Source: Deltaproteobacteria bacterium
GTDB taxonomy: Bacteria; Myxococcota_A; Polyangia; JAAYKL01
Assembly: GCA_016936575.1 (NCBI GenBank)
Contig: JAFGXQ010000016.1
Coordinates: forward strand, 1-54,517
DNA: 54,517 nucleotides
Reading direction: 5' to 3'
Below are positions 45,401-52,662 of the stretch, piece by piece. The position numbers were made by a program, and so were the translations under genes. Positions within the stretch are counted from its first letter, which is position 1. Each line of letters begins with the position of its first letter. Below the pieces are notes generated by a model. The model made no database searches. It saw only the letters and a list, made by a program, of their open reading frames with translations, and had not been told where the DNA came from.

Positions 45401-47810
45401 CACTGCATCCAAGCCAAAACACGAGCTACTCTCCAAACTGGGTGTGCAGTATATTTACGACTCCAGAAACACCGCGTATTACAGCGACATTATGGCAGAT
45501 ACAGATGGGAGAGGGGTCACGGTGGTGATCAATTCTCTGTCAGGGGCACATAACACCCAAAGTATGAAACTGCTGGCGCCTATGGGACGATTCGTTGAAA
45601 TCGGAAAAAAAGATTTGTATGAAAATAAAAAAATCGGCATGAGACTGCTCGCCGACAATATTTCGTATTTTGCGCTGGATGTGGACCGATTACTGGCTCA
45701 GTCCCCTGCTTTCATGTCCGAAGCGTTTTCAGAAGCGCTCGAACTACTGGAGCAACAGCAGTGGCCGGCAATTCCAATCACTGACGTTCCGTTTTCGGAA
45801 GCCGCCAAAGCAATGGTACAGATGGCGAAAGGCAATCATACGGGAAAAATTGTACTCGCTTCCGGTCCGGTCTCTGTCCGGGCACCGTCTCATTTGAAGC
45901 TTCGCACAGACGCCACATATCTGATAGCCGGAGGCACCCGTGGATTCGGTCTCGCAGTAGGACAAATGCTCGTGCAGAAAGGAGCACGTCACCTGTCATT
46001 GGTGTCTCGCAGCGGATTACACGGTGCAGAGGAAACCGCAATCGTGCGCAAGTTGAAGGAATCCGGAGTGAATATCGAAGTCCACAATGTGGACATCACA
46101 AATACCAACGGCGCACGCGCGCTGATCAAACGAATTCATCGTGCGGACCGCCCTCTTGCGGGTGTGTTTCAGTCCACTCTGGTGCTTGAGGACGAACTGA
46201 TGCATAAAATGTCAAAGGAGCAGTTACTTCTTCCAATCCAACCCAAAATCAAAGGAACATGGAACCTTCATCAGGCAACAGTAGACATCAACCTGGATTA
46301 CTTCGTCATGTTCTCTTCGGTTTCTTCCCTGTATGGGTTACCCGGCCAGGGCAACTATGCTGCGGGAAATCGCTTTCAAGATGATTTTGCGAGGTATCGT
46401 CGCGCCATGGGAAAACCGGCAACTACGATTAACCTTGGACCGCTCGCAGATACCGGATTTGTGTCAAGAGAAAATAAAGTAAACGATTATCTGGCATTAA
46501 GCGGATGGTCTCCTCTTGCGACGAAATCAGCGCTGGCAGCATTGGAAACAGTGTTGAACGAAAATCACACGCAGATGGGAGTATTCAATCTGGATTGGAC
46601 ACAACTTGCAAAATCCTTCCCGAAAATTGCCGCATCTCAGCGCTTTGCGTCCATCGCCGCAATGCAAAACAAGACTGACGTAGCTACGGCGGAAGACACT
46701 GATGTTCAACAAAGGCTCATTGCGGCGAATGCCCACGAGAGAGAGCCAATGATCCGAAAACTGCTCGCTGCTGCAATGGAAGGTATTCTGGGAATCGATC
46801 GCAACAATATCGATTTCGAAAAGCCAATCAACCGCATGGGCATGGACTCTCTGATGGCCAACCAGTTAAGAAGCATACTTACCACACAGACCGGAGTGGA
46901 ATTCTCGCTTATGCAAATAATGCAGGGGCCCCGTCTTTCAGAGTTGGCCCGGGAGATTCAACAACACTTTGAGACAACAAAGCAACCGGCGGCGGGTTCA
47001 ACACCAAATATAGAACACAATGCGTGGGCAGCGCCCATCGAAGTCAAATCGACACTGAAACTGCGTCTGTTCACGCTTCCCTATATGGGCGCTGGTGCGT
47101 CGGTGTACACGGGACTCGACCTGGGTGAAGATGTCGAAGTATGGCCCATTCAATTGCCTGGCCGCGAAAATCGAATTGAAGAGCCGGCGATCTATCATGG
47201 CGAAGAATTGATCGCAAAAATGGCAGATGCTATCGAGCCGCTGCTCGATCTTCCTTTCGCGCTCTACGGACACAGCTTCGGTGGAAACATCGCGATGAGT
47301 CTCGCGTCATATCTTCAGGAAAAGAAAGGAAAAATCGCACAATGCGTATTTATCGGCGCGGCAGTTCCACCGGGCGTTGACAACCCGTTGGAGAAAGAAT
47401 TTCAAATTGCCGATACCCACGACGCGCTGCAAATGTCTGAAGAAGCAATGACGGCATTGCTTGAACGAATCGGTACGCCGAGTTCTCTGTTGAAAAACCA
47501 AGCAGCTATCTCTTCAATGATGCCCTGTTTGCGAGCGGATCTGGCGATTACCAGACAGCGACTTTTTCCGTTGGACCATGTGCTGACATCGCCGATTGTG
47601 GCCATCGCAGCCGACAATGATCATATTTACTCTCCCTCGATGCTGGCCGGCTGGAAAAGCCATACCAATACATTCAAATTGGCTCAAGTACACGGGCGAC
47701 ATCTATTCATTCACGAGGACGTCGCCAAAGCGGAACTCCGCGACATTATAACAATGGAACTCCGATCCATAGCGGGCCATTCCCTGACACGAATCAGTAA
47801 AAGTGCATAG
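39432..47810 (+). CDS. Single-module, fully reducing type I polyketide synthase with cMT and TE
   Basis: A 2792-residue synthase. The start at 39432 overlaps the GH3 stop and has GGAGGA eight bases upstream. Domains in order: KS (about 11-435; Cys184, His319, His357), AT (about 538-840; Ser636 in GHSIGE and the VPFHS motif, the malonyl-type form), DH (about 900-1170; His940 in HRVQGPLVYP, Asp1108 in DASFQ), C-methyltransferase (about 1290-1570; SAM motif LEIGGGTGG at 1419-1427), ER (about 1815-2130; AAAGGVG), KR (about 2150-2340; GGTRGFG, Tyr2309), ACP (Ser2473 in MDSL), TE (about 2550-2790; Ser2615 in GHSFGG). All active sites look intact. With one module it most likely works iteratively, giving a reduced, possibly methyl-branched chain released by the TE. 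Confidence 0.92.
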   Translation: MTKQHSNQSRTPIAICGIGCRFPGGADSPDKFWELLKNKTDAIGPVPADRWDADALFDPNYKTAGKIHVKEGGFIEGFDEFDASFFGIAPVEAHSMDPAHRLLLEHTYQAFEDAGEPLKKLEASRTGVFVGTSSSEYAGIMQNYSERASINAHTNTGSSPSIAANRLSYVFNLKGPSFAVDTACSSSLIAAHLACRAIWNNEATGAVVAGVNLIIKPELHIGFSTAGFLSPDARSKSFDARANGYVRSEGVGVLYLKPLDKAQADGNKIYATIIGSAINEDGRTGGIALPNPDAQADVMHLAYSDAGISPSEVSLVEAHGTGTAAGDPIEAGSIGKVIGANRHDPVVIGSVKSNIGHTELASGSAGLIKLALSLKHKQVPPTVHFETPNPKIDFDGLHIQVADRLLPLPEKNGTTYAGINSFGFGGANAHLVLQSYTPAPAPLQKEDKGIPLPLFISARDEAALKDLASSYKSMLVKNQMSLSDIASSAALHRSQLEIGTAIVAKNSEDAVERIDAFLRDSPDPWVLSNRPDQYDADTVAFVFSGQGPQWYAMGRQLLQENKTFRDTIEEVNQHLQRLGWLKEEQSSLLEELQKDEETSRINETHIVQPALFALQVGLARIWMDMGITPDMVVGHSIGEVAASCISGALSMEDAVKVVFWRSRCQSKASGRGKMMAIGLSASEATPLLAQFHGKIDIAAINGPKMITVAGDTEALDTLGTMLEDDGVFNRMLVVDVPFHSYLLDDVAEEFVREAAISHGKPTTVPMYSTVHGRIVAGTEIDQMYWAKNIRQSVLFYPTVEQMIADGANIFVEISPHPILAHGINAALESHEKKGSVVASLRRKEDESLNIARAYAQLRLAGHGVDVSTFCGERSASYQQLPHYPWQRERYWQESTNATAERLATRVHPHLLKSHVAADNPNNVIWEVELDARSAPYILDHRVQGPLVYPGAGHVDLAIAAGRASFGDKFGFLEDIEFIKPLFLKDKGTPHKVQIHIDTDDGAFVIATLNEEKSNSEWVVHSRGKINHIGDRFESKPVTLAVLKSRIDEPVEVAPLFDVLNAGGLTLGETFRGIIELKRKGEEALGKIQTHPSIAPLVNQYNLHPALLDASFQSAFGIIEDRQNMGVYIPRNIDRVKFYNQPNGEFIYSYAHARKNESETILVDLWIFNEDGSLIAEIQGFLGKYLKGSRGETEGELDTLYYTYETKEVERTAELQNRQPETYFATLNDVDIALTQQIETISREDRFQPFLEDLSSAMDDLAMAYVFETFDHFGMPLTPGNIFAVSGTECNLEITENQRALFELILKTLEQRNLVSIDGARCEVRSHETPLSVHTTEHRHERVLSQFPEEHRFFKHVGENLHNVLVGKTDATEVLFAQERWDEIVQYYTSAYSMDKYNRLAASAVRRLLADTHGNKIRILEIGGGTGGITQAILAELSEVNYQYMFTDISPSFLDKAKQRFGENECMVYGLLNIENDPKSQGYVPGSYDIVIASNVLHATQDLTVTLEHTRSLLAQNGILCLLEVSNVPLYVDLSFGMTEGWWRFNDAIRKDRCTLTGPKWCNTLNEAGFRNSRAFCDVDEGPWPSQNIIVAEASGEIEQPVEKRVSRTWVIHPDQQGVSQFIVNQLKSTDDRVVQIVSDDTTHWVDNNTYGLAPNDETGLTTLIGTLSEKPLSVLNTQLLDLVPNSDNEPPDILKINDALFRNVRISKAIIEAAPTDAKIICVTQGVYSDVPNLAQSPAWGLQRVMFNELSDADVRIVDIADTSTETLQQLVTELLDENESEEEIILKNGKRYATRLEPISAEKRAVVSATNTNTAGAHIHLVPSETGVLSQCAFVPKDVTPIAADEVAIAVSYSGLNFRDVMIAGGNMPPDAIRGGIFVCHLGLECSGTVIEVGAAVSHVVKGDAVIAIAADTISERTIAKSAYVRKLPKQIDLRTGAALPMASITAYMALYKLANIQTGDRVLIHAAAGGVGLMAVHFALHQGATVFATASKPKHELLSKLGVQYIYDSRNTAYYSDIMADTDGRGVTVVINSLSGAHNTQSMKLLAPMGRFVEIGKKDLYENKKIGMRLLADNISYFALDVDRLLAQSPAFMSEAFSEALELLEQQQWPAIPITDVPFSEAAKAMVQMAKGNHTGKIVLASGPVSVRAPSHLKLRTDATYLIAGGTRGFGLAVGQMLVQKGARHLSLVSRSGLHGAEETAIVRKLKESGVNIEVHNVDITNTNGARALIKRIHRADRPLAGVFQSTLVLEDELMHKMSKEQLLLPIQPKIKGTWNLHQATVDINLDYFVMFSSVSSLYGLPGQGNYAAGNRFQDDFARYRRAMGKPATTINLGPLADTGFVSRENKVNDYLALSGWSPLATKSALAALETVLNENHTQMGVFNLDWTQLAKSFPKIAASQRFASIAAMQNKTDVATAEDTDVQQRLIAANAHEREPMIRKLLAAAMEGILGIDRNNIDFEKPINRMGMDSLMANQLRSILTTQTGVEFSLMQIMQGPRLSELAREIQQHFETTKQPAAGSTPNIEHNAWAAPIEVKSTLKLRLFTLPYMGAGASVYTGLDLGEDVEVWPIQLPGRENRIEEPAIYHGEELIAKMADAIEPLLDLPFALYGHSFGGNIAMSLASYLQEKKGKIAQCVFIGAAVPPGVDNPLEKEFQIADTHDALQMSEEAMTALLERIGTPSSLLKNQAAISSMMPCLRADLAITRQRLFPLDHVLTSPIVAIAADNDHIYSPSMLAGWKSHTNTFKLAQVHGRHLFIHEDVAKAELRDIITMELRSIAGHSLTRISKSA

Positions 47811-47877
47811 CGGGCAACACAAACACAACATTTTCGCGACTCTTCGTCATTCCCGGAAGTTGAACTGTTCGGTGTGT

Positions 47878-49674
47878 CTAGTGCAATGTGTATTCAAGGC
47901 CCCAGATATTCGGAGATGACGCCTCTGGATATAGAATGGTGAGGTGATCTTCCTGCTGCAATCGCGTCGTATCAATCAGCGGGTCTGAAAAATATGAAAG
48001 ACTTGTGTCGGTTTCGAGCAGTGTCCAGTCTGAAAACTGCAGCGAAACAGAAGCCCCGGCAATACGTAGTCCCGGCAATACGGCATAAATGTTCCCTGAT
48101 GCAGCCACCGCCAAATTGCCCCTGTAGTTTTCAATCACCGAAAGACCGATGGCTTCCTGATGCCAGATACCGTCTGTATCACGCCAGTAATGATAGAATT
48201 CACTTTTGTTTCGCGCACTGGTAAAATTAGAATCGTCGGCCTGCCAATCGGGCATGTGCGAAAGCAATACATGTACCCTCCCCGCGCTATCCACCGCCAT
48301 GTGTTCCTGATTGATGAGTCCTCGATTCTGGGCAATCGTCCACACCCGCGCACTTGCCGTGTTCACAGTAACCAACGTACTCCCCGACGTCGCGACAACA
48401 CTTCCGCCGTTATCATGCCAGGAACGCCCGTGGTCATCGCTATACAGATAGAATAGGTCGTGGTTGGTTGTCGCATCCGGTGTTTCACGCCAGCACCAGG
48501 CCACATGAAGACGACTGCCGCCGGGGGTATACGATATTCCATGGAAGTATGCATTCACGCTATCGCTGATACCATCAACAAAGACACCGATGGATTGCCA
48601 TGCACCGCTTGCCGAATCGTATTCCCATATCGCTTCGTTTCCGCTCCCACTTTCGCCCAGGCGAACCGCAAGCAGCATTTTTGTGCCGCCGGGTTCTGTC
48701 ACAAAACGGGGGTACGTCACCAATGATATAGGGGTACCGGCTACCAGACTATCGCTCACGGCAGTAAAGCTCGAGGCACTCCACGCCACAGTGGTCGGAT
48801 GAGTCAACAATCCCGACACTGAACGTCGATAATGAAGTGTATTCCCATGATGATCAAACGATAAGTGCAGTGTACCGTCGCCAGGGCAAATACCCAGAGA
48901 AATGGTGTTGTGCGCATCATCTGCGGTGTTGGTGTAATCGTTGAATTCAAATTTTTCCCAATCACCCGACGGCAGTGCCCTTCTCGCCATCACCACATGA
49001 CGATTGGTGTTCCAGAATGCAGTGTACTGATATCCGTTATGCGTAACGATTCCCTCTTGCTGGAAGGACTCTCCATTTAGGTAGCCGCCGTACGAAACAA
49101 TCGTCAATCCGGAATAGGTCATCAGCCCACCTGTTTCTTTTTGCACTGCGGGAACAATCGATTCTCCGGTGTCGGTGTCGCTATCGCTGTCGCTATCGCT
49201 GTCGCTATCGGTGTCGCTATCGCTGTCGGCGTCTGTATCTGAATCGGTGTCACTGTCAGTGTCAGCATCCGCGTCGGCGTCCGTATCACTGTCAGTATCA
49301 CTGTCGGTATCGGTATCAGTGTCGGAATCGCTGTCCGTATCACTGTCGGCATCGGTGTCAGTGTCACTGTCGGTATCGGTATCGGTATCGGTATCAGAAT
49401 CAGTGTCACTATCCGTGTCGGTGTCGGCATCGGTATCAGAATCCGTGTCAGAGTCTGAGTCAGTGTCAGTGTCACTATCGGTATCTGTGTCCGAATCGTT
49501 ATCACTGTCGGAATCGCTGTCACTGTCAGAATCGGCATCGGCATCGGTATCGGTATCGGTGTCGGCATCTGAATCAGTATCGCCGTCTGCGCCTGTGGGT
49601 GTATTGTCTTCGCCACAAGATGCCATCCACACAGCAAACAAAATAAACATTAAAATTTCAAACCGAATTTTCAC
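47878..49674 (-). CDS. BNR-4 type beta-propeller lipoprotein, possible polysaccharide lyase
   Basis: Secreted 598-residue protein. I start at the GTG at 49674 because AGGGAG lies eight bases upstream and a clean lipoprotein signal peptide follows (lipobox MASC); an ATG at 49743 would add a non-signal-like stretch. After the lipidated Cys comes an Asp/Thr/Ser linker of about 150 residues, then a beta-propeller with [20 protein letters not shown] and repeated GxxW-like blades, resembling the BNR-4 family, which includes PL24/PL25-type polysaccharide lyases. The HNTI and FDHHGN residues occur in that family, but a catalytic assignment is not certain; it could be only a binding protein. It is convergent with the PKS gene, 67 bases apart. 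Confidence 0.78.
   Translation of the reverse strand: MKIRFEILMFILFAVWMASCGEDNTPTGADGDTDSDADTDTDTDADADSDSDSDSDSDNDSDTDTDSDTDTDSDSDTDSDTDADTDTDSDTDSDTDTDTDTDSDTDTDADSDTDSDSDTDTDTDSDTDSDTDADADADTDSDTDSDTDADSDSDTDSDSDSDSDSDTDTGESIVPAVQKETGGLMTYSGLTIVSYGGYLNGESFQQEGIVTHNGYQYTAFWNTNRHVVMARRALPSGDWEKFEFNDYTNTADDAHNTISLGICPGDGTLHLSFDHHGNTLHYRRSVSGLLTHPTTVAWSASSFTAVSDSLVAGTPISLVTYPRFVTEPGGTKMLLAVRLGESGSGNEAIWEYDSASGAWQSIGVFVDGISDSVNAYFHGISYTPGGSRLHVAWCWRETPDATTNHDLFYLYSDDHGRSWHDNGGSVVATSGSTLVTVNTASARVWTIAQNRGLINQEHMAVDSAGRVHVLLSHMPDWQADDSNFTSARNKSEFYHYWRDTDGIWHQEAIGLSVIENYRGNLAVAASGNIYAVLPGLRIAGASVSLQFSDWTLLETDTSLSYFSDPLIDTTRLQQEDHLTILYPEASSPNIWGLEYTLH
49166..49590. repeat. Low-complexity repeats encoding the Asp/Thr/Ser linker
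   Basis: Irregular six-base units (tcNgtN) on the plus strand encode alternating Asp and Thr or Ser in the beta-propeller lipoprotein on the minus strand. Codons vary from unit to unit, suggesting an old expansion maintained by selection on the protein, not a recent slippage tract. Confidence 0.8.
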
Positions 49675-49828
49675 AATACGTTCTCCCTGATAGGTTTCTC
49701 CGTTAGATAAAATCAGCATATGCACCAAGAGCAGACGTCTCATCTAATAGTGTATTATAATGGCTCAAACGGGTAGCGAGCTTCAACCGAATTGCAAAAA
49801 TAATAGAAAATGACAGAGGATGCGTTGT

Positions 49829-50395
49829 TTAATAGTCGCTCAATAAACGATCCAGGGTGATCGCCACAGCGCTGCGAACGGATAAATGATTCCACTCTGT
49901 CGGGGAACCGATGGGTTCCAGCAATACATCTGACCTGTCAAGCACTTCATTGGCCAACCCGTAGCCGGTGCCGAACAATATGATGTACGGCCCCTCGGGA
50001 GACTGTTTGATGCGTTCGCGCATTTGTCGATAGGTATACTCCTGGCCCATGTCTCGCGCACAGGTGGAGATCACCACCGGCTGAACGTCACGGCCATCAA
50101 CAATTTTTTCAATTGCTTCTTCCAAATCACGGCTGATTTGTATCAGACTCATTGCCGAAACACGCGACGGAATACGTGTCGCACCGAATCCATCTTGCCA
50201 ATGAGCAACAATTCGGCTGACCAATTCAATCTGTGCGTCCAGGGGGGTTACCACATGATAACTTTTTACACCGAACGTTCTGGCGCTTCGGGCGTTGTCA
50301 TGAATATCGAGATTGGTAACAGCCGTTGCCACCACGTCTCCCGCTTTATTCACTACGGGGTAATGCAACAAACAAATATGAACTTCCGGTTTCAT
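49829..50395 (-). CDS. SAM-dependent RNA methyltransferase (PF09936-type, trmD-linked)
   Basis: A 188-residue protein of the SPOUT-like family found next to trmD in many bacteria. It starts with EVHICLLHYPVVNKAGDVV, has NLDIHDNARSARTFGV (about 29-44), and the C-terminal knot-type SAM site IILFGTGYGLANEV and PIGSPTEWNHLSVRSA. The RNA target is not defined in the family. Its start overlaps the trmD stop by four bases, placing it as the last gene of the rpsP-trmD operon. Confidence 0.87.
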   Translation of the reverse strand: MKPEVHICLLHYPVVNKAGDVVATAVTNLDIHDNARSARTFGVKSYHVVTPLDAQIELVSRIVAHWQDGFGATRIPSRVSAMSLIQISRDLEEAIEKIVDGRDVQPVVISTCARDMGQEYTYRQMRERIKQSPEGPYIILFGTGYGLANEVLDRSDVLLEPIGSPTEWNHLSVRSAVAITLDRLLSDY

Positions 50396-51126
50396 TTTTC
50401 GGCAATTCCTTTCAGCGCTTCTGCGAACAAGTTTCTTTCGTGTTCAGAAAGCGGATATTGTTCAAACAAGTCACGACGAACCTGATATGTTCGCAACAAA
50501 GACTGACCTTTACGCCATTCTTCAATCTTCTTGTGATTTCCGGAAAGAAGCACCTGCGGTACGCTTTTTCCATTCACTTCTTCCGGCCTTGTATATTGCG
50601 GGTATTCCAAAAGCCCGGCGGAAAACGATTCTTCTACCGTAGAATCGATCTTTCCGATAACACCGGGAATCAACCGCGAAATCGCTTCAACGACTGCCAT
50701 GGCTGCCACTTCGCCTCCGTTGAGAACAAAATCCCCCAGGCTCAACTGTTCATCAAATGTTTCGACAATTCGCTCGTCAACGCCTTCGTATCTGCCGCAA
50801 AACAGCAACAACGGTTTATCAAAAGCTGCATAACGAGCCGCATCAGACTGTTGAAACGGCTTTCCCTGGGGAGTGAGAAATATCTTGTGCGTATTGTCAG
50901 GAAGAGTTGCAAAAGCCTTCAAAATGGGTTCCGGCTTCATCACCATGCCCGGCCCACCACCATACGGTGTATCATCGACTGTACGATGTCTGTCGGTGGT
51001 AAAATCACGAAGACTGATAAATTCGAACGACAACAACTCATTTTCAACCGCTTTGCCGATGAGACTGGTTTTTACAAACTCCGAAAACAGCTCAGGAAAC
51101 AACGTCACAATTAAAAAGTTGAACAT
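50392..51126 (-). CDS. trmD: tRNA (guanine37-N1)-methyltransferase
   Basis: SPOUT-class enzyme that methylates G37 of tRNAs, preventing frameshifting. With the ATG at 51126 the product has 244 residues; a GTG at 51132 overlapping the rimM stop is possible, but AGAAGG lies 7 bases before the ATG and only one base before the GTG. Motifs include FPELFSEF at the N-terminus, DDTPYGGGPGMVMKPEP, LLLFCGRYEGVDERI and the SAM-site region LSLGDFVLNGGEVAAMAV, with SGNHKKIEEWR near the C-terminus. Gene order rimM-trmD is the common one. Confidence 0.96.
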   Translation of the reverse strand: MFNFLIVTLFPELFSEFVKTSLIGKAVENELLSFEFISLRDFTTDRHRTVDDTPYGGGPGMVMKPEPILKAFATLPDNTHKIFLTPQGKPFQQSDAARYAAFDKPLLLFCGRYEGVDERIVETFDEQLSLGDFVLNGGEVAAMAVVEAISRLIPGVIGKIDSTVEESFSAGLLEYPQYTRPEEVNGKSVPQVLLSGNHKKIEEWRKGQSLLRTYQVRRDLFEQYPLSEHERNLFAEALKGIAEK

Positions 51127-51128
51127 TG

Positions 51129-51692
51129 TCACACCTTCTGTTTCAGCTCAAACACGGGCAGGTCTTCCACATCGCGAACGGTCATTGTTTTCCCATCTAC
51201 GTCTAAATCGACTACAAAGTCGTCCACAATGGGAATTTGTATTTCGCGCGAATCATCCGACACAGTAACCACTTCAATTCCCCCCTGTTCGCGACTGCCA
51301 ACAATTCGCCCGAGACACGTTCCGTCCGTATTGTGCGTGACCACAATGCCAATTAAATCATTTACATAGAATTCGCCGTTATCCAGCGTAGGCAACAGAT
51401 CGCGTGGAACATACACCCGGTGCCCGCACAGCGTCTGTGCCGCATCACGGTGTTGAACGCCTTTCAGTGACAAAATGAAAAATTTCGCGCTGTCTTTCAC
51501 CGAACGAATGCCATAGGAAACCGGCGTCGCGTGCTCATCGGGCGCAATCCAAAATTCGTCTAGATGAAAAACAAGTTCAGAGGATGGATTGTGCAGAAAA
51601 AGACGCATTTCACCCCGCACGCCATGCGGACGTCCAATCTTCCCGAGTTCAACCATTTGGTGGGTCGCGGCTGAGGTGCTAGTCAGAGTCAA
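51129..51692 (-). CDS. rimM: Ribosome maturation factor
   Basis: 16S rRNA processing and 30S assembly factor that binds ribosomal protein S19. The N-terminal domain has VELGKIGRPHGVRGEMRL, the C-terminal PRC-barrel has GEFYVNDLIGIVV and the final IPIVDDFVVDLDVDGKTM segment. The open frame starts at a TTG at 51692; an ATG at 51656 begins right before the conserved sequence (175 residues) but has no clear ribosome site, so the start is uncertain. The gene begins six bases after khpA ends. Confidence 0.93.
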   Translation of the reverse strand: MTLTSTSAATHQMVELGKIGRPHGVRGEMRLFLHNPSSELVFHLDEFWIAPDEHATPVSYGIRSVKDSAKFFILSLKGVQHRDAAQTLCGHRVYVPRDLLPTLDNGEFYVNDLIGIVVTHNTDGTCLGRIVGSREQGGIEVVTVSDDSREIQIPIVDDFVVDLDVDGKTMTVRDVEDLPVFELKQKV

Positions 51693-51697
51693 GCTGA

Positions 51698-51934
51698 TTA
51701 CTCAATGATATCGAGCACAGACCTTTTTTGCAATTTGGTGGATGCGGCGCTCAAGATCGTGCGCATCGCGCGGGCTGTACGGCCCTGCTTTCCGATGACT
51801 TTGCCCAGATCTTCTCTGGCCACACGAAGCTCAATGACAGAGGATTGCTCACCCTCAATTTCACGAACGACGACATCCTCTGGATTGTCCACCAAAGCTT
51901 TAGCCATATACTCGATTAGTTCACTTGTCGACAT
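51698..51934 (-). CDS. khpA: KH-domain RNA-binding protein
   Basis: A 78-residue RNA-binding protein, normally partner of KhpB. The start at 51934 ([20 protein letters not shown]) has a GGAGG site seven bases upstream. The single KH type II domain carries the [18 protein letters not shown] loop, the GxxG motif being GKQG. Position between rpsP and rimM is the classic place for this gene. It likely binds many RNAs and may help ribosome assembly, as known for the family. Confidence 0.92.
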   Translation of the reverse strand: MSTSELIEYMAKALVDNPEDVVVREIEGEQSSVIELRVAREDLGKVIGKQGRTARAMRTILSAASTKLQKRSVLDIIE

Positions 51935-52029
51935 ATCAGTACCTCCAACATCAACATTCATCGCGTCAGCGCGCATTCTCGGCAACATCGCCGAATAGCA
52001 AAATTATGCCCCCAAACCAGCCGGCCTTC

Positions 52030-52055
52030 CCTGTGATGGAGGCAACAATCACAGG
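52030..52055 (-). other. Hairpin between rpsP and khpA
   Basis: On the transcribed strand an 8-base stem CCTGTGAT / ATCACAGG encloses a 10-base loop (TGTTGCCTCC). There is no U-run, so it is not a standard terminator. The loop's CCTCC is complementary to the khpA ribosome site GGAGG at 51946-51942. It could be a processing or translational control element; this is an inference from sequence only. Confidence 0.35.
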
Positions 52056-52083
52056 TACAATGAAAACGGTCGGCTAAAAATTG

Positions 52084-52332
52084 CTATGCTTTTTGCCCCT
52101 GCTGACGTTTCACCAGTTCACTAACTGTTTGGCTGAGCTGCGCGCCGTTACCTTTCCAGTAGTCGATTCTGTCCATTTTTAAACTTACTTGAGCAGGATC
52201 AACGGTGGGCGCATAAGTTCCGAGAACTTCGAGATAACGTCCGTCTCGTGGGCTTCTTTCGTCAGTAGCTACGATTCTATAGAACGGCTTACCCTTCTTG
52301 CCTTTGCGTGTCAGTCGAATTTTAACAGCCAT
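52084..52332 (-). CDS. rpsP: 30S ribosomal protein S16
   Basis: Small-subunit ribosomal protein of 82 residues. The N-terminus MAVKIRLTRKGKKGKPFYRIV and the ATDERSPRDGRYLEVLGTY block are diagnostic. GGAAGGA precedes the ATG. It is the first gene of the operon with khpA, rimM, trmD and the RNA methyltransferase. Confidence 0.97.
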   Translation of the reverse strand: MAVKIRLTRKGKKGKPFYRIVATDERSPRDGRYLEVLGTYAPTVDPAQVSLKMDRIDYWKGNGAQLSQTVSELVKRQQGQKA

Positions 52333-52662
52333 AATCTATTATTCCTTCCGTATCTACCGGCGCATATTTTTCATGTATGTGCCAGTATAAACTAATTTTT
52401 ATGAAATTTTAAAGCATAAACTGCTTAAAATAACGAAACGTCGCAATATCCCGCAAAGCACTGAAATGTCAAGTTTGATCTGACTATGTTCGATAAAATT
52501 AGTCAACAATTACCTGGCACCCCAAAGTGCTGTGTAAATTCATACATTTATAATATTGAAAAAAAAAGATTTTTCTGAAAGAAAGCGTTGCATGGATGCC
52601 CCTATGACTATATACAGAAGACAAATGTCCTCATTGTGACTACACCAGGATGGGAGAATAAG
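52333..52662. other. Divergent intergenic region between rpsP and hom
   Basis: An AT-rich gap of 330 bases with promoters for both sides. For the rightward hom gene a perfect TATAAT lies at 52549-52554, but no -35 box at standard spacing is seen. Apart from the rpsP promoter candidate nothing else was recognised; no riboswitch-like or attenuator structure was evident upstream of hom. Confidence 0.45.
52445..52472 (-). promoter_or_regulatory. Candidate promoter of the rpsP operon
   Basis: On the minus strand a perfect TTGACA (52472-52467) is followed after 16 bases by GATATT (52450-52445). This would leave a leader of roughly 105 bases before rpsP, plausible for a ribosomal protein operon. 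A TATACT closer to the gene, without a good -35 box, is an alternative. Confidence 0.4.

Noticed and set aside
49169..49690. Long plus-strand Ser/Val-rich frame
   Set aside because: Also a reverse-frame artefact of the Asp/Thr linker repeat of the beta-propeller lipoprotein.
52515..52530. TGGCAC followed by TGC upstream of hom, resembling a sigma-54 promoter
   Set aside because: The GG to GC distance is 13 instead of the required 12, and the -12 element lacks the preceding T, so it does not fit.
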